Counted from the first letter of the stretch, positions 1-11,215 are shown. The stretch: 64,000 nt of DNA from Spironucleus salmonicida (GCA_000497125.2 CM035321.1:504001-568000); one strand, 5' to 3'. Numbers and translations: made by a program. The notes: a model not told the origin generated them from the letters alone.

Positions 1-1
1 C

Positions 2-349
2 CAGAGCAAAACCGATCTTTTCAGCTTCTTAAACACTAAATTTACCCAGCAAATAAACTATAAGAAAATCAGATTCAATCTCTCAAAATTGAAATTGAAT
101 TTCATTTTTCACTCGTCCTCAAACAATTCTGACAAATGTATTCAAATGGATTGCTCTGAATATTCTGCAATTTAAGGTGCTCTATCTGCAACCTTATCAA
201 ATAGCATTTCTTCACTTAAACTCAGCATACCTGGAAACTGCAGCAATAGCAGTTTTTGTGAGTTTAGCAGTTTTGACAACAGCGAAAAAATGGAGGAGGG
301 AGAGGTCGTACAGGGCTTCGACAAGCTATTCGAAGGAGATAATAGCTGA
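2..349 (+). CDS. 3' end of an unknown protein, 5' end outside window
   Basis: Frame 2 is open from the left edge to TGA at 347-349 when TAA is read as Gln, leaving about 115 C-terminal residues. The segment is polar and Ser/Asn-rich, with a few Cys (around CSEYS and NSSFCEF) and an acidic end (EKMEEGEVVQGFDKLFEGDNS region). I see no membrane segment and recognise no family. A shorter conventional ORF in another frame (177-374) has no ATG and a less protein-like composition, so I treat it as a shadow. Confidence 0.45.
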
Positions 350-848
350 AAATTCAGGGTTTAATTTTATCTGATTTTATGACTAAAAGGTATAAATTAT
401 GTATATAATTTTGAAAAAAGAGTTCTTAAAATTTGTGAGTTTACGAGAATATATAGGTGAGCAGCTAGTTTATTAATGATTTATATGTTTATGAATTTCG
501 TTTAACTAAAATAGTTTTTAAATCTTAGATTGTAACTGAAAATCGAGTTGATTTTTCAAAGTAAAAATTGATTAATAGATTATTTAATAAAAGGTGTCTA
601 GTGTTTTGTTGGGAATCAAGGCAATCTATTCTCTTTTACCACCAGTTTATTTAATAAGTTATTATTACGTTATTAATATTCAGAATTACAGAAAGTAAAA
701 TTAAAATATTAATGTATTAACCTCTCTAATGAGATAGTCTATTGAGTAATTAGTTCTATTCAGATAAAGATAATTATCTGTTATCTAAGAATTAATAATT
801 AAGACATCAAAAATTACAAATGATTCTTCTATCCATCCGATTATGCCT
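350..848. other. AT-rich intergenic stretch
   Basis: Very AT-rich sequence between the first gene and the left arm of inverted repeat 1. Read in six frames with TGA as the only stop, I see no convincing gene, RNA or ordered repeat. Confidence 0.5.
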
Positions 849-892
849 GACCTAGCCCGGAGCGTTATATACAATAATATATCCCTTCCAAA

Positions 893-1543
893 ATGCAGCC
901 GGCCATCCGCGATATCCCTTGCTTCATCTTCGACTTCGATGGTACCATCTTCGACTCTGACGAGGCACTGATAAAGCACGATACAATGTTTCTTTCCAAC
1001 TATGGCACGTTTACATTCGACAGAAGACAACACAGGGATTAAATTTGCGGATTCACAGCGCTGGACTACATGCATTTTCTCAAGCGTGAACTCCAGCTGG
1101 AACCACCAGTTGAGGCACTTTATGAAGAATTCACTCGTGCAGCTCTGGCTATTTACAATGATTGCACGGTAATTCACGGTGCCTTGAATCTATTAACTAC
1201 ACTGAAGGCACTTGGTAAGCGGGTTGGTATTGCGACAGCAAACTCAGCTGATGCAGTCAATCAGTTTTTGTCATCAAACACCCAATTTTCAAATCTGGTC
1301 GACGTGGTTGTGTCATGTGAGGAGGTTGAGGTCTGCAAGCCTAACCCAGAGGTATATATCCGATGTGCATAGAAACTAGGGTATGATATTTCTTGCTGTG
1401 TGATTCTAGAGGATTCTCTTGTTGGCCTTAGAGGAGCTCGAGCTAGTGGTGCAAAGGTTTATGGAGTGCTAGCGGAGCCAGACTACCAGCGGCAATAACT
1501 GTGCGACTGGTGGGGGTATGATCTTACCCAAGTCCTAGATTGA
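893..1543 (+). CDS. HAD-superfamily hydrolase (phosphatase/phosphomutase-like), copy 1
   Basis: The 216-residue product has the HAD motifs in order: motif I DFDGT (D14 and D16, nucleophile and acid/base), a Thr/Ser motif II around ATANS, the Lys motif in CKPNPEVY, and motif IV LEDSLVG with the following Gly-rich turn. A helical cap between motif I and ATANS is typical of the beta-phosphoglucomutase / pseudouridine-5'-phosphatase / DOG-phosphatase group, so it is probably a cytosolic phosphatase or mutase on a small phosphorylated substrate. The exact substrate is not readable. It needs TAA/TAG as Gln and ends at TGA. The ATG follows the A-rich CCAAA typical of this window. It lies wholly in an inverted-repeat arm and has a near-identical partner at 4213-4863. 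Confidence 0.85.
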
Positions 1544-1827
1544 TGCATGTATTATAATAAATCGTGGTATGAGCATTCGTGGATTAGTATTAAACATTTA
1601 ATGAAATATATTTACATAGTTGGAACAGTTTGTATCCTTAAATTGTTAGTAAGCTTACTTACTAATGGAATACTTTTCACAATAATAATACTGAGAATAT
1701 GTCCGTTGAAAAGGATTTATATCTACGCAAAAATAAGTTCTACGTTATTTTTAATACATTTATTGCTACCAAGCCTGGTAACAAAGTAATTTAGTAGTAT
1801 TTATCAATGCGATATAATGGATTGGTA

Positions 1828-2130
1828 TCAGGTTGAGTTATTTATTCTATAAATTATTAGAATTTACTAATTTGTTTTAGTTTTTTCAAAAATTTAAAAT
1901 GAAGAAATAATAAGAATAAATTGCGCGCAAGTTATATTCTAAAGTCTAAATATATGAATAATGGATTGTATACACAAATTAATTGAAAAATACTCATAAT
2001 TTATTAGTGATAAGCTTGTTATTTTAATTTCATAAATCTATTTTTGCCCTCTTAGTAATAGGTTTTTTGGTATATTTATTTTATCTAAGCATGAACAATT
2101 CATTTATTTATATTTTTACTCCTTTTGCAT
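1828..2130 (-). CDS. Possible 100-residue protein in repeat arm 1 (left copy)
   Basis: Open frame of 100 codons under TAR=Gln, the exact mirror of 3626-3928. It begins MQKEQKYKQMNCSC and is rich in Ile, Asn and Gln, with an amphipathic to hydrophobic middle. It overlaps an opposite-strand open frame (1547-1957), so at most one of the two is likely real. No family is recognised. With only TGA as stop, AT-rich DNA gives frames of this size by chance. Confidence 0.2.
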
Positions 2131-2206
2131 TGTAATTTCAATAGTTAAAAAACTTCTATATAAATTAGTAATCAACGGAATGCAAAAATGCTGATGCAAA
2201 TGATTC

Positions 2207-2419
2207 TCATTTTATGTCACTAAAGCTTTAGTTTTCAATATCACTAGGGAGGTCAGTAGAAAATTTGAAATCATAGTTAATTTCACATTATTTAGAAACT
2301 AAGTCTACGCATATTGCCGCTTAGTCTATTTATTCCATTATTGAAATTTCATCAACTATTAAATCGTAAGCAGTGTTTCGTACTTGAATTTTCTTGTACT
2401 GATTTATAATGATCTCCAT
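2207..2419 (-). CDS. Small hypothetical protein, 70 residues (left copy)
   Basis: ATG to TGA under TAR=Gln, 70 codons, mirror of 3337-3549. The protein starts MEIIINQYKKIQVRN and ends in an acidic, Ser-rich stretch (SDIENQSFSDIK). It reads as a balanced soluble protein rather than AT noise. It lies head to tail 23 bp after the stop of the 104-residue spacer gene at 2443-2757. No known family. Confidence 0.4.
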
Positions 2420-2442
2420 TTTTGGAAAGATAGATTATATTG

Positions 2443-2757
2443 TCACTAATATTAATCACTAGAACTAATATCTTAATCTTAAAGTTAAGATAAATAACTA
2501 ACAATTTTTTTAAATGCAGATCCATTAAATCGTCGAATTTGACGCTATTTTACCTAAATAATTAATTTTTATCCAATTTCAGTCGTCTTAATTAAATATT
2601 ATTCTCGTTTATCGATCACCAACGTTTTTTATAATTCTTTTGATAACTTAATATATACTGGAATTCTAACATAACTATCTATTCCGTATTTATCCATTAA
2701 CTTTTCCATATCAATTACTTTTTACTTCTTGTAAATAAATGAAGGGCGCTGGTACAT
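2443..2757 (-). CDS. Hypothetical basic protein, 104 residues, repeat 1 spacer
   Basis: Minus-strand frame from ATG at 2757 to TGA at 2443-2445, using several TAA/TAG Gln codons. It starts MYQRPSFIYKKQKVIDMEK, is Lys/Arg/Gln-rich, and has predicted helix and a Ser-rich tail. The stop codon is the last three bases of the left repeat arm, so the breakpoint falls exactly at the end of this gene. It follows the 161-residue gene at 2790-3275 by 32 bp on the same strand. No recognised domain. Confidence 0.45.
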
Positions 2758-2789
2758 AAAATACAGTTAGTAAAAAAATGGTTAGTATA

Positions 2790-3275
2790 TCATTACCTAC
2801 CAATAATCTTACCATCAAAACTTGGTAGAACTTAACAGCTACAGACTGGCTTAAGTCTGCGCTCAACAGATCTTTATCCGTTTCTTTTCACTTACATTGG
2901 AGAAATAGCCCGAATATAATTATTTTAAATTTCGTATCTTGGAAATAAATGTTCAATATCATATATTGGCTATTATGGAAGTTATTAACATGATAAACTA
3001 GCCTAATTCTATCTTTAATGGACTCTTTTCGTTTAGAGTCTAGAATGTTATTGTCTTTTATTATCATTGGTATATGATTCATCAATAATATGTATAGCTT
3101 CTGGTTTATTAAAAGATATTTTTGGTATATAAGTTTTCTTTTGATCTTCTGTTATTTCATAATCTAAAAACAAAGCTTAGGTTAATAAATACTTTCTATC
3201 CTAATTGAATGCTAATTCAAACTTATTTTCTTAAACATCATCGGCTTAGATTTTTTCTTTCATTTTAGCTATCAT
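2790..3275 (-). CDS. Hypothetical protein, 161 residues, repeat 1 spacer
   Basis: Reading frame of 162 codons with about 25 TAR codons read as Gln. It starts MIAKMKEKIQADDVQENK and is hydrophilic, with Gln/Arg-rich middle and C-terminal parts. The start is uncertain: an in-frame ATG lies 33 bp upstream at 3308, right at the arm boundary, but would add a hydrophobic stretch. Conserved domains are not recognisable. Together with 2443-2757 it fills most of the unique spacer between the repeat arms. Confidence 0.5.
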
Positions 3276-3336
3276 ATACAATATACTTATAATTATATAG
3301 TCAAACATGATGACAATATAATATATCTTTCCAAAA

Positions 3337-3549
3337 ATGGAGATCATTATAAATCAGTACAAGAAAATTCAAGTACGAAACACTGCTTACGATTTAATAG
3401 TTGATGAAATTTCAATAATGGAATAAATAGACTAAGCGGCAATATGCGTAGACTTAGTTTCTAAATAATGTGAAATTAACTATGATTTCAAATTTTCTAC
3501 TGACCTCCCTAGTGATATTGAAAACTAAAGCTTTAGTGACATAAAATGA
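3337..3549 (+). CDS. Small hypothetical protein, 70 residues (right copy)
   Basis: Same 70-codon frame as 2207-2419, here on the plus strand just inside the right repeat arm. It is separated from the minus-strand 161-residue spacer gene by a short divergent gap (3276-3336) that would have to hold promoters for both genes. No family recognised. Confidence 0.4.
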
Positions 3550-3625
3550 GAATCATTTGCATCAGCATTTTTGCATTCCGTTGATTACTAATTTATATAG
3601 AAGTTTTTTAACTATTGAAATTACA

Positions 3626-3928
3626 ATGCAAAAGGAGTAAAAATATAAATAAATGAATTGTTCATGCTTAGATAAAATAAATATACCAAAAAACCTATTA
3701 CTAAGAGGGCAAAAATAGATTTATGAAATTAAAATAACAAGCTTATCACTAATAAATTATGAGTATTTTTCAATTAATTTGTGTATACAATCCATTATTC
3801 ATATATTTAGACTTTAGAATATAACTTGCGCGCAATTTATTCTTATTATTTCTTCATTTTAAATTTTTGAAAAAACTAAAACAAATTAGTAAATTCTAAT
3901 AATTTATAGAATAAATAACTCAACCTGA
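3626..3928 (+). CDS. Possible 100-residue protein in repeat arm 1 (right copy)
   Basis: Mirror of 1828-2130: 100 codons, ATG to TGA, with the same uncertainty about the overlapping opposite-strand frame (here 3799-4209). Identity of the two copies says nothing about selection, because the arms are nearly identical everywhere. Confidence 0.2.
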
Positions 3929-4212
3929 TACCAATCCATTATATCGCATTGATAAATACTACTAAATTACTTTGTTACCAGGCTTGGTAGCAATAAATGT
4001 ATTAAAAATAACGTAGAACTTATTTTTGCGTAGATATAAATCCTTTTCAACGGACATATTCTCAGTATTATTATTGTGAAAAGTATTCCATTAGTAAGTA
4101 AGCTTACTAACAATTTAATGATACAAACTGTTCCAACTATGTAAATATATTTCATTAAATGTTTAATACTAATCCACGAATGCTCATACCACGATTTATT
4201 ATAATACATGCA

Positions 4213-4863
4213 TCAATCTAGGACTTGGGTAAGATCATACCCCCACCAGTCGCACAGTTATTGCCGCTGGTAGTCTGGCTCCGCTAGCACTCCATAAACC
4301 TTTGCACCACTAGCTCGAGCTCCTCTAAGGCCAACAAGAGAATCCTCTAGAATCACACAGCAAGAAATATCATACCCTAGTTTCTATGCACATCGGATAT
4401 ATACCTCTGGGTTAGGCTTGCAGACCTCAACCTCCTCACATGACACAACCACGTCGACCAGATTTGAAAATTGGGTGTTTGATGACAAAAACTGATTGAC
4501 TGCATCAGCTGAGTTTGCTGTCGCAATACCAACCCGCTTACCAAGTTCCTTCAGTGTAGTTAATAGATTCAAGGCACCGTGAATTACCGTGCAATCATTG
4601 TAAATAGCCAGAGCTGCACGAGTGAATTCTTCATAAAGTGCCTCAACTGGTGGTTCCAGCTGGAGTTCACGCTTGAGAAAATGCATGTAGTCCAGCGCTG
4701 TGAATCCGCAAATTTAATCCCTGTGTTGTCTTCTGTCGAATGTAAACGTGCCATAGTTGGAAAGAAACATTGTATCGTGCTTTATCAGTGCCTCGTCAGA
4801 GTCGAAGATGGTACCATCGAAGTCGAAGATGAAGCAAGGGATATCGCGGATGGCCGGCTGCAT
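4213..4863 (-). CDS. HAD-superfamily hydrolase, copy 2
   Basis: Second copy of the 216-residue HAD hydrolase, on the opposite strand in the right repeat arm. All motifs are intact (DFDGT, ATANS, CKPNPEVY, LEDSLVG). The only coding difference I found from copy 1 is Glu for Ala in LKELGKR, in the stretch just before ATANS. Both copies have the same upstream sequence for only about 44 bp before the ATG (to the arm boundary), so any upstream control further out differs. Both look functional. Confidence 0.85.
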
Positions 4864-4907
4864 TTTGGAAGGGATATATTATTGTATATAACGCTCCGGG
4901 CTAGGTC

Positions 4908-6351
4908 GGGTGTAGTAAGGCGTAGGGTGAAAACAGTATATATTTTAGAATGAATAGTCTTATACAATTTAATTTAAATATAAACATTCATATAAAAATT
5001 AAAACTTATAATTTGATTAGGTGAGTTGAAATATATTATATTTAAGAATTAATATGATCAGTAGATAGAAATAAGAAGCTTTTTTAAATAAATATCAGGT
5101 TTTATTATAAAATAATATTACCTGTATTTACAAAGTATTTACGTCTATATCAATATATTAATCAATATATAGCATTAAGTTAATATTATGAAAATTAAAA
5201 TAATAGTAATGATATAAATATATCTAGTATCAGTATATCAATTATTTATTAAAAACTAAAATCGTCGAGAACAGTAAATCTAAATTGGTTTATGAATCAA
5301 TCATCTTCAATAATTTTCTCTAACTACATTTTACCGATAATACTATAATCAAATACTAAAAATTATTAAGCAGAAATTTTATTTGCGGCTAGTCTATAAT
5401 TATTTGGTTATTCTTAAATAAACGATGTTTAAAATTTATTAAAATCATGTTTATGTGATAATTAATCAGGAATAATCGTTCTATGTAAAAAATTTGACAT
5501 TTTATAGCCTTTATTTAGTTATTTTAGTGGTTTCACTATAGGTCTCATTTTTAGAATGAATAAAAACGATTATAGGTATTTGATTATTATAGGATAAAGT
5601 TTTAATGGATTATTTATAGAATTATTTAATTATAATTATAATATATTTATATCAAATTATAATAGATTTTCAGAATATAGTAAATATGAGATACAATATA
5701 ACTTTATATATAAATATTCTTGTATTTTTTACTTGTTTTAAAACATAGAAAATATCACCAATATAAATTATAATTCTTAATTGAACATTATCTTTAAAAT
5801 AAAAAATGAGAAAAAATATTTTACTCTTATAGAACTATGTAAGTTATCTTATTATACTTATAAATTTATACTAATTAAAACTAGCAAAATCCATTATATA
5901 TAGATTAGTTTTTTAATCACTCAAATGATTAAATTATTTATTAAAATCATTATCTAAGTGTGGCTCACTGTAAATTAAAAAAATATTAATAGCATTATAA
6001 TATGAGGAAAAATTGAAGTACTACATAGATTACTATTATCAAAGATAATAAAATAACTTTACTTCACATTAACATGTGTTATTTATATTCATATTACTTT
6101 AACGAAATGTGAATAACAGAATTACAAATTTTAGTTAAGTTATGTGATAATTGACATGTTTCAGAATTAGTTATCAATCCGTATTATTCCATAATATTGT
6201 GTAGTCCGGTTAATTCAATTGATTAAAAAATTAAAAAACTTTAGTTATTTCTTAGGTAAAATCAGAAGATACATTTTAATAAAATAAATGTTCGCCAGTA
6301 TAATATTTGCTGCTTAATACTGTAATATATTTATATTTACACAAAAAATAA
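4908..6351. other. AT-rich intergenic stretch
   Basis: About 1.4 kb of extreme AT content after the right arm of repeat 1. I see only short or compositionally random open frames, such as one from an ATG near 5190, and no RNA gene or ordered repeat. Confidence 0.45.
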
Positions 6352-6543
6352 TCACTCATCTATCGATCTAAGACTATCCTCTTTTAATATATTTAACACC
6401 AAACCTTCTACATCTTACTCCAGTTTATTAATAATAAAATTTATATTGCTACCTGCATCCGATTCTTCTGATCTTCGTCTGATATCCATCTGAAATGAGG
6501 GAATTCCAAAAGTCTCTGTCAAATCATTTTTCTATACACACAT
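6352..6543 (-). CDS. Small hypothetical protein, 63 residues
   Basis: Minus-strand frame ATG 6543 to TGA 6352-6354. It starts MCVQKNDLTETFGIPSFQ and has a charged core (MDIRRRSEESDAG) followed by an amphipathic helix rich in Leu/Ile/Glu. The local base composition rises above the surrounding AT background just over this frame, which favours coding. The second in-frame ATG at 6489 (MDIRRR) would give a 45-residue form. No family recognised. Confidence 0.35.
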
Positions 6544-7618
6544 ATTAGATACAAAAAATTAGACACAATCAGTGTTGTCTACATTTTACTCTTTTATTTT
6601 ATATTCTTTTTTTATATTTTCTGGATTGTCTGATGTTATTTCTGAATATTACGAACCCATTAATAATTTTTTGTTTAGTTAGTAATATATAAGATTTATA
6701 TAATTTATATGGCTTATTTTAATATAAGTTATTTTATCGACATATTATTTAGTATTTCTTTATTAGTAAAAAATGAACTGTGCAAATAATGATTATTTAT
6801 TATTAATATAAAGTATTGATTAAAAAATAGTAAATAAAAAGTCTTTATACTTATATTTAAATTTAATTAATTATCTAATTTGATTATTAAACATGCTGAT
6901 TATTATATAATAACATATAACTAATTTATAAGGTATTCTGTATATATTATTTTTAATTAATTGAAAATTAATATTAATTTAGTAAGTAAATTATTTATCA
7001 TTATCTAATAAATCAAGAGCAATTTTGTTATTAAAAATATAACAAATCATGTCACAAATATAAAATTTTATTTAAATGAGAAGACTATAAAATAATATAA
7101 ACATAGCATTGGCAATTGACACCATCTTTTAACATTCTCTTTATGCCCAATGATAATTATAATATATATTGTATGATCATAATTAAAAAAGTCACGTAAC
7201 ATTAAATATACATTATAAATAAACTATAAATATATAATTTATAACTAATATATACTAATGCAGTGTAGTTATAACATTTCTGCAAGCTATATATTCTAGA
7301 AATAATATATTATAATTTCGCTTTAATGATTAAATACAAATTTATTAATAATAATCTTTTCGAAAATAACTAAACATATTTTCAATTTTTATTCCAAGTG
7401 TTAAAGTAAATAGAATATGAAGACATTGTGTAGATTTCATGTTTTCATCGTTTATATTATAATTTGTACTGTGTAGTTCTTAGTGTATAATTTACTTATT
7501 AAAGTAAAATAAATATAATATATTATGATTATTATATAATTTTATATTAAATTAAAAAACATTATTTATATATATTACTATTATACTATATTTATAAGGC
7601 GTGATACCACTTTAATCG
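6544..7618. other. AT-rich intergenic stretch
   Basis: Over 1 kb of A/T runs and short TA alternations. No convincing frame with TGA stops only, no RNA gene seen. Confidence 0.45.
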
Positions 7619-7981
7619 ATGTAATCCCCTCGAGATAATGAAAATTTTGCTTTCACTCTTAAAAATCTAGAAAGATATTAAAAATCTGTTAAAAAGCAAA
7701 AAGAATTCAAGGAAAAAGAACTACTGCATGACTCTTTTATAAAATTAAATAATAGCAGGAATGCATAGTAGAAGGTCAATGAGAATGAGTTTAAGTCAGC
7801 AATGAGCAGAAAGCATACATTTTCACATATAAAACTAATATAAATAAAAAATAAAAAAGAAATTCAGCTTATAAAAAGCAACATGGCAAAAGGATCTATT
7901 TAAAAATGTGATAATTTGATGTTATAAAGTAAATTTGATATGACTAAAATTACAGTAGAAGATAGTTTCTCAGAGATATGA
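7619..7981 (+). CDS. Hypothetical basic coiled-coil protein, 120 residues
   Basis: ATG 7619 to TGA 7979-7981, 120 codons under TAR=Gln. It starts MQSPRDNENFAFTLKNLERY, then has a Lys/Glu/Gln-rich helical stretch (QKSVKKQKEFKEKELLHD), a basic middle, and ends MTKITVEDSFSEI. The charged, helical, low-hydrophobicity composition is unlike that of random AT-rich frames nearby. It is probably a soluble cytoplasmic protein. No known family. Confidence 0.5.
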
Positions 7982-8998
7982 GGGAATACATCTATGGGTT
8001 AGGAAATATTTAAAAGTTAGTTAGATTAATATGTACAATTTATCAGGTAAAATCAGCGTCATTTTATAATTAGCACTATTTAAATTTATGTTCGAGTTAT
8101 TCATGCAGATTCTATAAATTTTATGTAAATCATCGAATTTAGGCATAAGTTACAACCATTAGTATTTAAATACAAATTAATTTACTCTAAAAATACGGCT
8201 TTATCACTAAATCAGCTTCAAACACTATGAAAATATTTATTACGAATATCATAATTATTAAAACTTATAGTATTTTGTGTTATAAGATCAAAAATATCCA
8301 GTGAGGTTATATCCTAATTCCAACTATAACCTTATACTTTTTAATTGATGTTAACAAGAGCTGGTAGGTTGGAGTTAGCATAATAAGTTAATTTAAGTAT
8401 TGCTAGTATTAAGTTGTATAAACCAGGCATAACTATAAGTCTTAACTTGCATTTCGGAGTTTCCGAGTAAAGTTGCACGAGTATTAAGGATTAGTCTGAG
8501 ATAATTGAATATTTATGCTAATTGAATATTTATGCTAATTGATTATTTATGTAAATTAATTAACAATAGATAATGGCTGTATATAATAGAATGATAATTA
8601 TTTGAACCCGTTTTATTTATATATTGATTTTTAAGATAATGTTAGATAGCAGTAATAATAAATACAAAGTATTATATATAATTTATTTAAAATTTGATAC
8701 ATATTGAGCATGTTGTTGATTATTATTATAAACTAAAATATTATATCTATATTATTCCTTTAATGAGCTATATAAATTTTATACTAGAAGTAAGTAAAAA
8801 CGGTTTCGGGATAGTCCACTATAATATTAATTAATTATAACAATCATAAATGAATAAATGTTTCTGTGATAAAATGAATATTTATGTTTTTATTAAAGTA
8901 TAGATTTTTATAACTAATGGATATGGAATTTACTTAAATTCCAAAAATATATAATATCTTAACAAATACCAAGTAACCCAAAACTAGCTGAGTTTAAA
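7982..8998. other. AT-rich upstream region of the first CRMP
   Basis: About 1 kb before the CRMP start. It contains a short direct repeat (8503-8553) and no convincing coding frame. The last bases before the next ATG are A-rich (TTTAAAATG), as at other starts here. Confidence 0.4.
8503..8553 (+). repeat. 17-bp direct repeat, three units
   Basis: Units AATTGAATATTTATGCT at 8503-8519 and 8520-8536 are identical. A third unit at 8537-8553 differs at two positions. It is a small minisatellite 0.45 kb upstream of a CRMP gene. Confidence 0.85.
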
Positions 8999-9883
8999 AT
9001 GACAGCTTCAGGAACATGTTCTACAACCTCCTAGCAGTGCAAGTAAAATCATTACTGTCCCGCCACAGATGCTAAGTAAGTTTAGTGTTTACCCTGCTCA
9101 GATGATATACAACAAGGCCAAGGGTGCTTCTGCTAAGATTATCAGGTAACTGAAAATTGCCTTGAATGTGCTAATGGGAAATGTTCTAAATTCTTAATGT
9201 AGAAAACAAAATAAGATAATAGTTGTGTGGCAAATTGTGCAGAATGTATTACTGGGAAAGGATGTACTAAGTGTAACGACGGATACACACTTGATACAGT
9301 ATCTATTACCTGTAGACCTTCATGTACTGACAATTCTTAATGCTTACCTGAACATTAGCATTATTGTAATATAAATAAATAAATTTGTGACTAGTGTACC
9401 GGAAGATGCTCTCTTTGTTCGTCAGAAACGTTTTGTCTTGGATGCAGTGGAACAAATTAAGTTTTAACGATTGAAGGTAAGTGTATTGATTAATGTAGTA
9501 GTTTATAAACAGGTTAGTATTGTAATAATGGAACCCCTGCGACTTGTACTGAAGATATCACTTCAGAGTGCACATGTGGTAGTGCCAAAAACTGCGCCAC
9601 ATGTTCTGACGACCGCAATAGCTGTTCAGTATGTTTGATTGGTATGGCGAAAGATGACAGTGGGGCATGTAACAAATGTGTTGAAGGACATACGATGATC
9701 AGTGGAAAATGTTGGCTTAATGGTAAAACCCCGACTAGACCAGTTAATCCTGCTGTAAATAAAAATAATCTCAGTGGTGGTGCGATCGTTGGTATTATTA
9801 TTGGAGTATTGGCTGTTGTAGGGGCGATTAGTGGTATTGTAATGGTGATAATTATAAAAAGTAAAAAGAATTAAGTAAAATGA
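8999..9883 (+). CDS. Cysteine-rich type I membrane protein (CRMP), AT-rich, 294 residues
   Basis: Ectodomain of about 235 residues with dozens of Cys, mostly as CxxC and CxC pairs. One module starts TCSTTSQQCKQNHYCP and later shows CTCGSAKNCATC and NDGYTL-type turns. A short Pro/Asn linker leads to one membrane helix at about residues 262-288 (GAIVGIIIGVLAVVGAISG), then a short basic tail KSKKNQVK. Topology and motifs match diplomonad CRMP/VSP-type surface proteins. No signal peptide is visible: the second residue begins the Cys-rich part. Many Gln are TAA/TAG, and the frame is broken repeatedly in the standard code. The stop is TGA at 9881. Confidence 0.88.
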
Positions 9884-10478
9884 CACTGGATCTATTAATA
9901 TTGTTCAATGAGTGATAGGCAATTAATGTATACTGATAACTGATAATTTTTACTCAGTATGATTATATCATTAGTAAATGAAAATATATCAATTCTCATT
10001 ACTATAGTATAATATTAGTATTAAATATGCATGATTTGAATAATAGAAACAGTTTTCCATAAAGACATTTCATATTTATGTGCTAATATTATAAACTAAC
10101 GTAAATCTCCTATACATGTTTATATCAGATTTACACTTTAGCATTTCTACAAGCATAATATCTCATATCAATTTATTATAAATACTACACCATACGATTT
10201 CCTTTTTCTTTAAATGATGCTTAATAAGTAATCGACTTAGCTATTTTACCGACTATCGTTTATATAAATAAATTTTTCTTTTTCTTATATTCTATATACT
10301 ATAAACTTAATGATTTCATGCAGGCTTTCTATATGTTAAAAACGAACTATTATATATTAATTATAATATTCTAATTCCTTAAACGATTACTCGAAATATA
10401 GCTATTTCTATATTACCATATAAATACGTATTTAACACCTCAATTTACTATCCTCTCATAAACCCCACTCCAATCCGA
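9884..10478. other. AT-rich intergenic stretch
   Basis: Downstream of the first CRMP. Long open frames exist on the plus strand only because TGA is rare in AT-rich DNA. Their composition is not protein-like until about 10480. Confidence 0.4.
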
Positions 10479-11215
10479 ATGCCTTATTTTTTAAATAATT
10501 AAATTTGTGCCCATTCAGCAAATGTAAAAATCACCAGACGACGCTATTTGCACCGTCCAGTACCTTCATTGCAAACTAACCAGAAAATTACGAAATCAGA
10601 AAGCTGCGCAAAACCTGCTCTGCTCAGTCTTCACGCGCCAGATCATTTTACCGCTTCATTGACGCCAGCGGCGAGTGCAAAAACGGTGAATTTTGCAAGT
10701 GGAACCCCACTGGAACCTAGAGCGTTCCTGAAACACAGAACATAAATGCACACCTGCAATATCGGCTTCGAAAGGCCCTCCGATCGAAACTGTGCAGCGA
10801 ATCGAGGCATGCTGCAAAAGACGGTTAGATAATGTACCCTGAAAATGGCCTACAAGCGCGATACACCGGCTGCAGCTTCTCAGGATGTGAAGAATTCTGA
10901 CTAAAACTTATTCATGCGGAAGCTGAAAGGCGAACGTGCACAAATCGTGCGGGTATGACTTTCAATGTACGAGATAACTGTCATAACGCGGTATAGCTGC
11001 GCTTCAGAGCATAGAAATTGTAGTTTTTCTGGTGCGTATCTGAAGACTCCAATGACAAAAATAACCTCTCAAGAGTGATTAAATTAATTGCGATCGGGAA
11101 GCTAGTATGTTAATGCATAAAAAGAGCGAGGAAGTAACGGATAGTTTTGGTTTAAAAAGTTAGTTTGATGTAGCTTTAAGGGGTTAAAAATTGCAGTTTG
11201 GTTGGTGGGTGTTGA
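10479..11215 (+). pseudogene. GC-shifted block, possibly a decayed CCCH zinc-finger gene
   Basis: About 700 bp near 45% GC inside AT-rich flanks. The longest ATG frame is 10479-10958 (159 codons). Frame 2 looks more protein-like: at 10646-10705 it reads FYRFIDASGECKNGEFCKWN, which resembles a CCCH zinc finger (CxxxxxxxxCxxxxxCxxxH) in which the first Cys is Tyr (one base from TGC) and the His is Pro (next codon CCC, one base from CAC). Frame 2 hits TGA at 10898, then continues with Cys and His residues and has an ATG frame at 10955-11215. A degraded gene is my reading. An intact unknown gene in the 159-codon frame is the alternative. A ~200-codon open frame on the minus strand (about 10980-11600) adds uncertainty. 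Confidence 0.3.

Larger units (their letters stand above)
849..2445 (+). repeat. Inverted repeat 1, left arm
   Basis: This 1,597-bp arm pairs base for base with the reverse complement of 3311-4907; paired coordinates sum to 5756 from end to end, so there is no indel. I found three substitutions: Ala versus Glu in the HAD gene, Leu versus Ile in a downstream frame, and one near 2432. Outside 849 and beyond 2445 the sequences diverge at once. The arm carries the HAD gene and the 70-codon ORF at 2207-2419. Confidence 0.95.
3311..4907 (-). repeat. Inverted repeat 1, right arm
   Basis: Reverse-complement partner of 849-2445, 1,597 bp. Its inner end begins TGACA, paired with TGTCA at 2441-2445, and its outer end is the GGTC at 4904-4907. 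Flanks on both sides are unrelated to the left arm's flanks. No terminal inverted repeats, target-site duplication or transposase frame are visible, so it is not an obvious transposon. Confidence 0.95.

Noticed and set aside
785-1177. 130-codon minus-strand ORF, and its mirror at 4579-4953
   Set aside because: Antisense to the HAD hydrolase, whose motifs are all on the other strand.
1547-1957. 136-codon hydrophobic frame starting 3 bp after the HAD stop (mirror 3799-4209)
   Set aside because: AT-derived hydrophobic composition, overlaps an opposite-strand frame, and identity in both arms is uninformative. Kept only as an alternative to 1828-2130.
849-4907. Transposon or MITE explanation for inverted repeat 1
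   Set aside because: No transposase, terminal motif or target-site duplication; the arms carry host-type genes and both flanks are unique.
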